DNA from: Albibacterium bauzanense | Lineage (GTDB): Bacteria; Bacteroidota; Bacteroidia; Sphingobacteriales; Sphingobacteriaceae | DNA length: 64,000 nucleotides | Assembly: GCF_004339765.1 (NCBI RefSeq) | Contig: NZ_SMGO01000001.1 | Span: 682,001-746,000, forward strand | Reading direction: 5' to 3' | In this document: piece after piece, positions 54,480 through 62,972 of the stretch | Numbering within the stretch: position 1 is the stretch's first letter | How the letters are laid out: each line of letters begins with the position of its first letter | Notes under the pieces: model-generated | What the model was told of the DNA's origin: nothing | Seen by the model: only the letters and a program-made list of their open reading frames with translations | The model's database searches: none | Position numbers and translations under genes: made by a program

Positions 54480-55403
54480 TTACTCAATACCTTTCACATT
54501 CATTTGCAAGGTATAAACTCCCTTAGATGCTGTAACGAACAAAGTTTTACGATCTTTACCAGCAAAAGATACATTAGCAACCCACGCATCCGTAATAGGA
54601 ATATTTCCTAAACGCTTACCGTTCTTATCGTATACAGTTATACCACGCCCTGCTAAATATAAATTACCCTCTTTATCCAGAGTCATTCCATCCGAACCTT
54701 GATTAACAAAAAGTTGACGGTTACTCAACGTACCGTCTTTATTGATCTGGTACTTATAAGTCTTATTATCTTTTATATCAGCTACAAATAAATACTTACC
54801 ATCAGCCGTACCCACCAAACCATTTGGCTTTAATATGGTACTATCAACTACAATCGCTTCTTTTGACCCCTTTGGCAAATAGTAAACCCGCTCACCATCA
54901 ATTTCAGAAGCCTTTCGCGTCCAATAATCACGTTGATAATAAGGATCAGTAAAATAGATTCCTCCTTTAAAATCAACCCACACATCATTCGGGCCATTTA
55001 ATTTATGCCCTTTAAAGTCAGTTAATAAAACTGTTACTTTTTTATCCGGACTAATAGACCATAGTTCATTCTTTTCATCCGCACAAGCAATTAAATTACC
55101 TTTCCGGTCAAAAAATAATCCATTAGCTCTGCCCGCATCATCCATAAAAACCGATAGCTGCCCATCTGTAGAATATTTCCATATTTTATTATTTGGCTGA
55201 TCTGTAAAATAGATATCACCATTTTTACTAATAGCCGGGCCTTCTGTAAAAGAAAACTGAGTAGAAACTTCTTTCACACTCGCTCCGGGTGCAACCACCT
55301 TAATACTATCCAGCCCTTGAGCCATACTATTCTGTCCGAATAGAAAGGGTATAGTAAGAAATGTAAATGCTACAAACGTATTTTTAAAAGATTTATTGAT
55401 CAT
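54480..55403 (-). CDS. SMP-30/gluconolactonase-like secreted protein
   Basis: A 307-residue six-bladed beta-propeller of the SMP-30/gluconolactonase/LRE family, with an N-terminal signal peptide (NTFVAFTFLTIPFLFGQNSMA, about residues 8-28). Blade motifs: FTEGPAISKNGDIYFTDQPN (about 52-71, with the family's metal-binding Glu), ADEKNELW, LNGPNDVWVDFKGGIYFTDP (metal-binding Asn and Asp region) and KPNGLVGTADGKYLFVADI. Lactonase activity on a sugar lactone is the usual inference, substrate unknown. It should act in the periplasm or outside the cell. It is divergent from the cupin fusion gene. Confidence 0.88.
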   Translation of the reverse strand: MINKSFKNTFVAFTFLTIPFLFGQNSMAQGLDSIKVVAPGASVKEVSTQFSFTEGPAISKNGDIYFTDQPNNKIWKYSTDGQLSVFMDDAGRANGLFFDRKGNLIACADEKNELWSISPDKKVTVLLTDFKGHKLNGPNDVWVDFKGGIYFTDPYYQRDYWTRKASEIDGERVYYLPKGSKEAIVVDSTILKPNGLVGTADGKYLFVADIKDNKTYKYQINKDGTLSNRQLFVNQGSDGMTLDKEGNLYLAGRGITVYDKNGKRLGNIPITDAWVANVSFAGKDRKTLFVTASKGVYTLQMNVKGIE

Positions 55404-55528
55404 GAAATATAAGATTAGGTTATCACATCGAAGTTAATATTTATCTTTTAATATCTTTATACTTATATTGAATTATAAGGTCTAAAAACATTTAACCGAC
55501 TCTTTGGTTATAAATAAAAAGATTGCTT

Positions 55529-56272
55529 ATGAGAACAATGACAACCGTTTCAGAAGTATTAAACGTACTCAAAGAAAGAGGATATACTGTAGATTTCAAT
55601 TTAAATAATAATTGTCTGATCTGTCATCAAAATTCCCTGCAGATCTACCCAGGCGAATTTGTTGTCGATAAGCACTATCGCTTTGAAGGTATGTCTGATC
55701 CGGGAGACGAAGCCATTGTATATGCCATTTCTTCAGATAAGCACAGCTTAAAAGGCACCCTCGTAAATGGTTATGGTATTTATGCAGATGAACTTGCCGA
55801 TGAAATGATTCAGGCCCTTCGTGAAAACCCAAACACCTATCAAACAGAGGAAGATCTGGATGAAGAAGATGAAGATACCAAGATAAAATACAATCAATCT
55901 ACACCATTACGGCCAGAAGGAGACAGATTACTTGATGCCCAGATGGTAAAAATGGATCTTTCAGAATACAGAGCGAAAATAAAAGACGAAAAAACCTGGA
56001 AAGAAGGTGACCGTACAGCCATCACTTTATTTAAATCAGACAGTATGCGCATCGTCCTGATTGCTCTTCATGCAGGTTCAGAAATGAAAACGCACACCGC
56101 ACCGGGAATAATCAGTGTTCAGGTATTGAGTGGCAGAATTAACTTTCGCACAGAACGACAAACTGCTGAATTAAGTGAAGGACAAATGTTAACATTGCAT
56201 AAAGGAGTACCTCATAGCGTTTTAGCCTATGAAGAATCTACTTTTTTATTAACGATGGCTCTTCAGGCATAA
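55529..56272 (+). CDS. Fusion of a small Bacteroidota domain and a cupin
   Basis: A 247-residue cytoplasmic protein with two parts. Residues about 5-98 match a short family from Bacteroidota often labelled phosphoribosylpyrophosphate synthetase, although it has no PRPP-synthetase motif (VLKERGYTVDFNLNNNCL, YRFEGMSDPGDEAIVYAISS, GTLVNGYGIYADELADEM). An acidic linker (TEEDLDEEDEDTKIKY) leads to a C-terminal cupin at about 155-247 (MKTHTAPGIISVQVLSGRIN, LSEGQMLTLHKGVPHSVLAY). Cupin metal ligands are partly present (His in MKTHTAP, His in GVPHS). The ATG at 55529 or 55538 is preferred over the TTG at 55523. Function unknown. Confidence 0.8.
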   Translation: MRTMTTVSEVLNVLKERGYTVDFNLNNNCLICHQNSLQIYPGEFVVDKHYRFEGMSDPGDEAIVYAISSDKHSLKGTLVNGYGIYADELADEMIQALRENPNTYQTEEDLDEEDEDTKIKYNQSTPLRPEGDRLLDAQMVKMDLSEYRAKIKDEKTWKEGDRTAITLFKSDSMRIVLIALHAGSEMKTHTAPGIISVQVLSGRINFRTERQTAELSEGQMLTLHKGVPHSVLAYEESTFLLTMALQA

Positions 56273-56278
56273 CACAAA

Positions 56279-57013
56279 CTAATTACTACTCTTTCCCTTC
56301 TCGAAGAAATGATGGTTTATCCAATAACTAGCCTTGGTAGTCAAAATACCAATGCCGGCACCTGTTAAAACATCGGTAAAATAGTGCTTATTATTCAGCA
56401 TGCGCAAGGCTCCTGTAGCAGAAGCAGCAACATAGCCCGAATAACTTAATAAGGGTGCTGTATTCTTAAATTCCTGATGCATAAATTCAGCAGCTACAAA
56501 AGCAGTAGCCGTATGGCCCGATGGAAATGAGTTATAAGTACTACCGTCCGGACGCTGAATATGTGTTATACTCTTCAACGCATACACGCTACCGGCCATC
56601 AACAAGCCCGATGTCACATACAATCGTAATGAACTTCCAAAAGCATGCTCACTCTCCTTTCCAGCCATCTTCAATGCAAAAGTAGCAACAGCCGGGCTAA
56701 ACTGTAAATAATCATCTACACTCGTTTTAAAATTAGGATAATGCTCCTGTACTTCTTCCCTAAACTCATAATTAAGAGCTTTCAGTCCATCATTCTCAAT
56801 CCCGACAAAACCATAACTTGTTAAAGCTAATGGAATAAACAATGGATGTGACAGAATTCTCCTTGCAGAAGACGCTCTTTGTGGCAGAGAATATGTTAGT
56901 TCAAGTGTATGAATAGAATCCTGTTTAATATCTTCAGGCGTTACTTGTGAGAAACCAGGATTAGCCTGTAATAAACCAAGCAAAAACAACCCCACTGCTA
57001 TTACTATATTCAT
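56279..57013 (-). CDS. PAP2-family phosphatase
   Basis: A 244-residue phosphatidic-acid-phosphatase-type enzyme with a signal peptide (VIAVGLFLLGLLQANPGFSQ). The three PAP2 motifs are complete: KSITHIQRP (K-x6-RP), PSGHTATAF (PSGH) and RMLNNKHYFTDV (R-x5-H-x3-D). The active site faces the periplasm. Lipid phosphate, undecaprenyl pyrophosphate or lipid A are possible substrates. It lies 72 bp downstream of the histidine kinase gene on the same strand and could belong to that operon's tail. Confidence 0.9.
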   Translation of the reverse strand: MNIVIAVGLFLLGLLQANPGFSQVTPEDIKQDSIHTLELTYSLPQRASSARRILSHPLFIPLALTSYGFVGIENDGLKALNYEFREEVQEHYPNFKTSVDDYLQFSPAVATFALKMAGKESEHAFGSSLRLYVTSGLLMAGSVYALKSITHIQRPDGSTYNSFPSGHTATAFVAAEFMHQEFKNTAPLLSYSGYVAASATGALRMLNNKHYFTDVLTGAGIGILTTKASYWINHHFFEKGKSSN

Positions 57014-57085
57014 TTATTAGCTCTATAATTAAATCAACGAAGAATTACAGGCTAAACTAAATGGCGAATCTGAAGATAATCTGAA

Positions 57086-58348
57086 TTAGAAATAAATTGC
57101 AAAATGATGATGAGCTTCTTGATAAACATAGGCTAATTTCATACCATGGAGTTTAATTATTCTAAATGATATAGCTAACCCCAGGCTATTCCCCTTCGAG
57201 TTTCCTTGTTTCTTTGAAAAACGTTCAAAAAGCTTCTCTTTCTTAAAAGGCATCTCCTCTCCCGGATTAATAATCTCAATAGATTTTGATGAAAGAATAA
57301 TTCGAATTTCAGAACCCGGTGCTGAATACTTAATAGCATTCAATAAAAGATTAGTCACAACCTGCTTAAACAATTGATGATTACCCAATAAAGAGGTATT
57401 TGTTTCTTCCACATAGCTAATATGATGCTGTGAAACCTCTATAAAGAAGTCCAATTCTTCAATAATCTCTTTAATCAGTTCGCTTGCTGAAAACTCTTCA
57501 TTCAATGGATACTGCTGATTATCCATTTTAGTCAATAACAACAGGCTCGTATTCATTTGCTCCATACCTGTCAATACTCCGTTAATTTCATCAATCAACT
57601 TACTCTGACTTTCAGAAAGATGCTCCTCCTGCAGAAGCAACTCTAATTTAACTCGCATAATAGCCAATGGAGTCTGTAGCTCATGAGAAGCATTTTCTGT
57701 AAACTCTTTTTGTGATGAATAAGCAGTATTAACCCGACTTACCAAACCATTAACAGAATAATTAAGCTCTCTAAACTCATCTATCACCAAATCAGTATTA
57801 CTATTTATAATACCTTTATCCAATTCAAACGTTTTAAGATAATTCAAAATACCTTGAAAAGGCTTCCATATCTTTTTACTGATATACTGATTAATCCACA
57901 AATAGCCCAAAAACAAAAAACTCAATAAAGCTATTTGCAAACCTAAAACAGCTTTAACAAGATCCTCCTTTTCAATCAAAGAAGATTTGAAAGTAATCAC
58001 ATAATCCCTATCTAAGAGCCGAACATCCTTCTCAAGAGCACGAAACTGTATACTCTCTTTCGCTCCCTTGCTATGTTCAATAATTGTATAAGGCCTTTGC
58101 TTAATAGCAATTCCATTTGCAGGGTTTACCTCAATATCCCAATCCAGATTCTTCCATAGCTCAATATCTGCTTCCGACTTTATATGTTTTGTATATTCAG
58201 GTAACAGAATAGCCTGATGCTTTAGCGAATCATCTACAGCCCTAATAAACAATTTTTCCAGAACAATGTAGAAGATCGGAATGCTCAAAACAACCAATAA
58301 AACCGAAAAAACCAGGTATCTTTTTGTACTATAGGTTAATAGTTTCAT
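57086..58348 (-). CDS. Sensor histidine kinase
   Basis: A 420-residue membrane kinase of a two-component system. The first membrane segment is at about 10-30 (YLVFSVLLVVLSIPIFYIVL), a periplasmic sensor domain of about 110 residues follows, and the second segment lies near 137-155. The dimerisation domain has the phosphoacceptor His222 in ASHELQTPLAIM. The ATPase domain shows the N-box VVTNLLLNAIKYSA and glycine-rich SLGLAISFRIIKLHG. The G1 box reads INPGEE, with Asn instead of Asp, a variant also seen in other Bacteroidota kinases. The start overlaps the response regulator stop by 4 bp (ATGA). Confidence 0.92.
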   Translation of the reverse strand: MKLLTYSTKRYLVFSVLLVVLSIPIFYIVLEKLFIRAVDDSLKHQAILLPEYTKHIKSEADIELWKNLDWDIEVNPANGIAIKQRPYTIIEHSKGAKESIQFRALEKDVRLLDRDYVITFKSSLIEKEDLVKAVLGLQIALLSFLFLGYLWINQYISKKIWKPFQGILNYLKTFELDKGIINSNTDLVIDEFRELNYSVNGLVSRVNTAYSSQKEFTENASHELQTPLAIMRVKLELLLQEEHLSESQSKLIDEINGVLTGMEQMNTSLLLLTKMDNQQYPLNEEFSASELIKEIIEELDFFIEVSQHHISYVEETNTSLLGNHQLFKQVVTNLLLNAIKYSAPGSEIRIILSSKSIEIINPGEEMPFKKEKLFERFSKKQGNSKGNSLGLAISFRIIKLHGMKLAYVYQEAHHHFAIYF

Positions 58349-59013
58349 GCTTCTAATTTATAACCTGTAGCATAAATAGTCTTTAAGTATTCTCCACTAC
58401 TACCCAATTTCTTTTTCAAATTCTTGATATGCGTGTAAATAACATCAAAATTATCGAAGTACATAGCAGACTGACCACTCAAATGTTCAGCAATCGTACT
58501 TTTAGAAACCACCTTCCCCTTATTCATCAGCAAAAAAAGCAATAACTCCAATTCTGTCCTGGTAATCTCAATGAGATCGCCCTTCACAGTAACACTCTTA
58601 GCAAGCATATCAATCGTAATAGTTTTATAATGAATAACATTACTACCTCCTAATTGCCTGCGTCGGATAATAGATTGAACCCTGGCACTCAGCTCAGCCA
58701 AATGAAAAGGTTTAGAAAGATAGTCATCAGCACCTACATTCAAAGAGAAAATACGGTCTTCCAGCGAGTTTTTAGCCGAAACGATAATAATGCCGTCCAT
58801 CTTGTTTTCTTTTTTCAACATCTCCAGCAAATCGATCCCATTGCCATTAGGAAGCATAATATCCAATAGAACACAATCGTAATCAAACAAAGCTAACTTC
58901 TCTTTTGCCTCCTGATAATCAAACGCTGTATCGCAAACATAATTTTCCTGCTTCATATAAGCTACTATACTTTCCGAAAGTGCTCGCTCATCTTCAACAA
59001 TTAATATTTTCAT
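58345..59013 (-). CDS. Response regulator, OmpR family
   Basis: A 222-residue DNA-binding response regulator. The receiver domain (1-120) has acidic residues in ILIVEDE, phosphoacceptor Asp51 in VLLDIMLPNGNG and the switch Lys in YLSKPFHLAEL. The C-terminal winged helix (about 130-222) is of the OmpR/PhoB type (ITRTELELLLFLLMNKGKVV, VYTHIKNLKKKLG, IYATGYKLEA). It sits 1 bp after the RND pump gene and overlaps the kinase gene, so this pair is expressed from the efflux operon and probably controls it. Confidence 0.95.
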   Translation of the reverse strand: MKILIVEDERALSESIVAYMKQENYVCDTAFDYQEAKEKLALFDYDCVLLDIMLPNGNGIDLLEMLKKENKMDGIIIVSAKNSLEDRIFSLNVGADDYLSKPFHLAELSARVQSIIRRRQLGGSNVIHYKTITIDMLAKSVTVKGDLIEITRTELELLLFLLMNKGKVVSKSTIAEHLSGQSAMYFDNFDVIYTHIKNLKKKLGSSGEYLKTIYATGYKLEA

Positions 59014-59014
59014 T

Positions 59015-62000
59015 TCAGTTTTTCCCCGGGCTTGTTAAATTCAATAAAGATGGTAAAACAATTAACAACAATGGAAGAGCAAACAAGAAGCCTCCTATAA
59101 CTGCAATTGCCAATGGCTGATGCAGCTGAGCGCCTGTTCCTATTCCCAAGGCAAGTGGCGCCAGCGCAATAATAGCGCCCAAAGCCGTCATTAGTTTAGG
59201 TCTCAAACGAGTACTGATGGCATAAATTAATGCCCTGTCCTGAGTCATCTTCTTCAAAGCATCCTCGTATTGAAGATACGTAAAAATAGCATTCTCACCC
59301 ACAATACCCACCATCATAATTAAACCAGTATAGCTTCCAACATTCAAGGGAGTATTCGTTAAAAATAACAAAATACAACTTCCAGACACCCCTAATACTG
59401 CTACAGTAAGAATAATAAGAGCAACCCAAATATCCTTAAAAAGGAATAATATAACAGAAAAAACCAGCAAACTCGAAATCACTAAAATCATAAACAACTC
59501 CTTAAAAGATTGCTGCTGTTCAGCATAAGCCCCGCCATATCTAAGAGTATACCCATTTGCCAAAGAAACCTTGGTAGCTATCGCTGTTTGAATATCACTC
59601 ATTGTACTACCCAAATCCCGATTATCCAATCGAGCAGTAACTACACCCATAACCTGTAGGTTTTCACGATCTATTTCAGCTTCTCCCGAATGGATCGTAA
59701 CATCAGCAAACTCACTAATAGGTTTCATTTTTCCATCAGGCAAGAAAACAGACGTATTATTAACATCGTTCACATTCAAACTACTGCTTAGTGGATAAAT
59801 CATACGAATAGGTGTAAGCTGCAAAGGATCAAAAACATCACCTATCACATTTCCTTCCAGAGCGGTTTGCAATTGATACTGTAAAATCAAAGGCGTAATA
59901 TTATATTGTGCTAACTGAACGGCATTCGGCTTAATAGAAACAGAAGGCCCGGCAATAATGCGCCCATCAAAAACATCAGCAGTACCCTTTATCTGACTAA
60001 CAATTTCACTGATCTGTGCTGCATAGGCTTGAACCCTTTCCTGATCCGGGCCAAATACTTTAACTTCAATAGGCTGCACCGAACTCATTAAATCACCCAG
60101 CATATCACCAATAACCTGTCCAAAATCAATCCTCAACGCTGGCTGAGAAGACTCTACCTTAGCTCGTATCTCATCAATCACTTCATCAGTTGTATGCGTC
60201 CTGTCTTTCTTCAATTGAATCAAATAATCTCCCTGGTTCGGCTCTGTAATAAAGAAACCCATCTGCGTACCCGTGCGCCTGCTATACGACTCAACTTCAG
60301 GCACTTCAAGAATCATTCTCTCAACCTCTTTCAATATTCTGTCCGTTTCTTCCAACGTAGTACCTGGAGGAGATTCATAATCCAATACGATACTCCCTTC
60401 ATCCATTTCAGGCAAAAATCCAGTAGCTAATCGTGGTAAAATCAATACCATTGAAATAATAAACAGCAACATAATTATCAAACTGATAACCGGCTTTCTA
60501 ATAAAAAAACCTACCCATATACGCTCCTTAACCTCATGCTCAACCATGCTTTCTTTAGAGTTATTCTCTTTTTTAGTAAGCAATAAATAAATAACTGGAA
60601 GCAATACCCAGGTAGCAAAAAAGGAACATACCAAGGTAATAATCATCGTATCGGTCATTACTTTAAAGTAAGCCCCGGCAACACCACTCATTAATATAAA
60701 AGGAAGAAAAATAACAATCGTACTGATGGAAGATCCAATCATTGCTTTTAATAGAAAATTAATAGCTTTCTGAACCAGCACCTTACTAGATTCTGTTGGA
60801 TGCTCTTCATGAGTACGATGAATCTGCTCAACTACGACAATGGCATCATCAATTATCAAACCAACCGCGGCAGCGATGGCCCCTAAAGTCATAATATTAA
60901 AAGTCTGGCCCACGAAATACAAAACAATCAATGTCAGGCTCAAGGTAATAGGGATAGTAATCAAGATCGTTAAGCTCGCCTTCCAAGATCTCAGGAAAAT
61001 GATCGCAACCACCATTGCTAATACCAAACCAATCCACAAACTATCGCTTACACTTTTTATAGAATCATTAACGAAATCAGCCTGTACGTAATATGGTTTG
61101 ATAATAATATCGGCAGGTAAAGCCTTTTGCAGCTCCTCAATCTTCGCCTCCATCCTTACACTCAGATCAATCAAGTTAGCATTTGGCTGTTTAACAACAG
61201 CAATCAATAAACTTTCTTCTCCATTCGCATTCACTTTAACATATTCTTTTGCTTCGTGAATTTCAACGCTCGCTATATCTTTCAGTTGAATAACCCTTTT
61301 GCCATCGTTTTTAACAACCAGATCAGCCAACTGCTCTTTATCGGTAATCTGTGCATCAGTAACCGTTAAGTACATCAATCGATAATCAGACAAATACCCG
61401 TTTGAACTAACAAAATTAGTGCTACTAACAGCCTGACTTACAGCATCGGGCGTTAAACCCAATCTGCTCATCTTCTCCTTATCCAACACAACCCAATACT
61501 CCTTATCCTTACCACCCACAATTCGAATATCACTACTTCCTTCTACCTGTGATAAAAAGGGCTTAATTGTATGTAAAGCCAGTTGCTTTAACTCCAAAGG
61601 ACTTCGACTGGCACTATTTACAGAATAACCAATTACAGGCAAAATAGAAGGATTCATCTGCTCTACTGTAATCTGGATATCAGGTGGCAATTGATTTCTT
61701 ATCTGATTAATCTTAGATTCAACCTGTTGCTGGCTCAAATTAATATCAGCATTCCAGTTAATAAAAGCCGATATTTCACAACTCCCCCTACTTGTTATAC
61801 TTCGTATATTCACCAAACCAGGAACTTGTTTAATGGCATTCTCCAACGGACGCGTAACCGTTACCGTCATTTGCTTTACAGGCTGCTGTCCGGCATCTGC
61901 AATAATCTTTATCTTAGGAAAGGTAATTTCAGGAAAAAGAGCCGTTTGCATGCGCGAATAAGTATAACCCCCACCCATAATAATTAATAAGGCAATAACC

Positions 62001-62041
62001 AGTAAAGGATTTTTATATCGATAGAAGAAAGAATTATCCAT
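59015..62041 (-). CDS. RND efflux transporter permease
   Basis: A 1008-residue inner membrane RND pump subunit with the usual 12 membrane segments and two large periplasmic loops. It begins with FYRYKNPLLVIALLIIMGGG, then FPEITFPKIKIIADAGQQPV. The proton-relay pair is Asp-Asp at about 398-399 in LIIDDAIVVVEQIH, as in drug-type (HAE) pumps rather than metal-type pumps. A second repeat shows GSYTGLIMMVGIVGENAIF. The substrate is unknown. It is 5 bp downstream of the adaptor gene and 1 bp upstream of the response regulator. Confidence 0.94.
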   Translation of the reverse strand: MDNSFFYRYKNPLLVIALLIIMGGGYTYSRMQTALFPEITFPKIKIIADAGQQPVKQMTVTVTRPLENAIKQVPGLVNIRSITSRGSCEISAFINWNADINLSQQQVESKINQIRNQLPPDIQITVEQMNPSILPVIGYSVNSASRSPLELKQLALHTIKPFLSQVEGSSDIRIVGGKDKEYWVVLDKEKMSRLGLTPDAVSQAVSSTNFVSSNGYLSDYRLMYLTVTDAQITDKEQLADLVVKNDGKRVIQLKDIASVEIHEAKEYVKVNANGEESLLIAVVKQPNANLIDLSVRMEAKIEELQKALPADIIIKPYYVQADFVNDSIKSVSDSLWIGLVLAMVVAIIFLRSWKASLTILITIPITLSLTLIVLYFVGQTFNIMTLGAIAAAVGLIIDDAIVVVEQIHRTHEEHPTESSKVLVQKAINFLLKAMIGSSISTIVIFLPFILMSGVAGAYFKVMTDTMIITLVCSFFATWVLLPVIYLLLTKKENNSKESMVEHEVKERIWVGFFIRKPVISLIIMLLFIISMVLILPRLATGFLPEMDEGSIVLDYESPPGTTLEETDRILKEVERMILEVPEVESYSRRTGTQMGFFITEPNQGDYLIQLKKDRTHTTDEVIDEIRAKVESSQPALRIDFGQVIGDMLGDLMSSVQPIEVKVFGPDQERVQAYAAQISEIVSQIKGTADVFDGRIIAGPSVSIKPNAVQLAQYNITPLILQYQLQTALEGNVIGDVFDPLQLTPIRMIYPLSSSLNVNDVNNTSVFLPDGKMKPISEFADVTIHSGEAEIDRENLQVMGVVTARLDNRDLGSTMSDIQTAIATKVSLANGYTLRYGGAYAEQQQSFKELFMILVISSLLVFSVILFLFKDIWVALIILTVAVLGVSGSCILLFLTNTPLNVGSYTGLIMMVGIVGENAIFTYLQYEDALKKMTQDRALIYAISTRLRPKLMTALGAIIALAPLALGIGTGAQLHQPLAIAVIGGFLFALPLLLIVLPSLLNLTSPGKN

Positions 62042-62046
62042 AGCGT

Positions 62047-62970
62047 TTATTCCTTAATCAACCTAACTTTTGCAGTATCAGCCAATCCATAATTACCACT
62101 GATCAAAATCAGATCTTGAGGACTGAACTGAGGTGATATAATCTCCACACGCGAACCAGTTTCCAGGCCCTTATGAATTGGTGTACGAACAGCTGTTGAA
62201 TCATTCTGCATCTTCATAACCCAGAAATTCTGCTGTTGCTCATCAGAAAGAACTGCCTCCTTTGGCAAAGAAGGGTACTGTGCGGTCTTTTTAACTAACA
62301 AAACTTTGGCTATCAAATTTTCAGGAATATTAGCAGCGTCACTAACTTTTATAAGTACCCTCTGTGTTTGAGAAACTGAATCTACACTGGGCATGGTTTG
62401 CGAAATAATACCTCGCAAAACTCGCTCGTCTGGCAATACCAACTCAATCAACTTATTATCTTTCAGCAATTGATTATACTCATAAGGCAAATTCATAATA
62501 AATCCAAAGCTGCTTTGGTCAGACAACTGCGCCAAAGATTCACCATCCTGAACATAATCTCCTACCTGATGATTTAATTGAACAATATAACCACTGGCGG
62601 AACTCTTGACCTGAGTAGTTCCGGAAAAATTAAAAGAAGTATCCAGCTTAGTTATCAGCTTACCGAGGCTCTCCGCCTCCTTTGTTTTAATAACAAAAAG
62701 CGTCTGCCCTCGATTTATCCAATCGCCCACCTCAATGTTCGATGAAGTTATATAACCAGTTGTATTAGCTTTTACAAAATTCTTAAGCAGAAAAACAGCT
62801 GTAGCATTCAGCTCAATCTTCTCCTGTAATAAAGCAGAATCAATACTTATTGCAGTTACAGGTGTAGCTGCAGCCGCAGGAGCTTGCTCGGCAGCTGCAG
62901 GGTCGCTTACCTGACAAGCATTGATGCTTAAACAAAATATCAATAAAGAATAAATTGATAAGTACCTCAT
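62047..62970 (-). CDS. RND efflux periplasmic adaptor lipoprotein
   Basis: A 307-residue membrane-fusion protein that links the RND pump to the outer membrane channel. The lipoprotein signal is MRYLSIYSLLIFCLSINACQ with Cys19. A low-complexity Ala/Pro/Glu stretch (AAAEQAPAAAATPV) follows. The biotinyl-lipoyl-like half motifs flank a short hairpin (IEVGDWINRGQTLFVIK, and SGYIVQLNHQVGDYVQDGES), and a beta-barrel domain follows. The adaptor is small for the class because its coiled-coil hairpin is very short. It lies between the tolC-like and pump genes with gaps of 2 and 5 bp. Confidence 0.92.
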   Translation of the reverse strand: MRYLSIYSLLIFCLSINACQVSDPAAAEQAPAAAATPVTAISIDSALLQEKIELNATAVFLLKNFVKANTTGYITSSNIEVGDWINRGQTLFVIKTKEAESLGKLITKLDTSFNFSGTTQVKSSASGYIVQLNHQVGDYVQDGESLAQLSDQSSFGFIMNLPYEYNQLLKDNKLIELVLPDERVLRGIISQTMPSVDSVSQTQRVLIKVSDAANIPENLIAKVLLVKKTAQYPSLPKEAVLSDEQQQNFWVMKMQNDSTAVRTPIHKGLETGSRVEIISPQFSPQDLILISGNYGLADTAKVRLIKE

Positions 62971-62972
62971 AG

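Noticed and set aside
61691-61987. Rightward 98-codon frame inside the RND pump gene
   Set aside because: It lies wholly within a confidently assigned gene on the other strand and its product is a low-complexity shadow.
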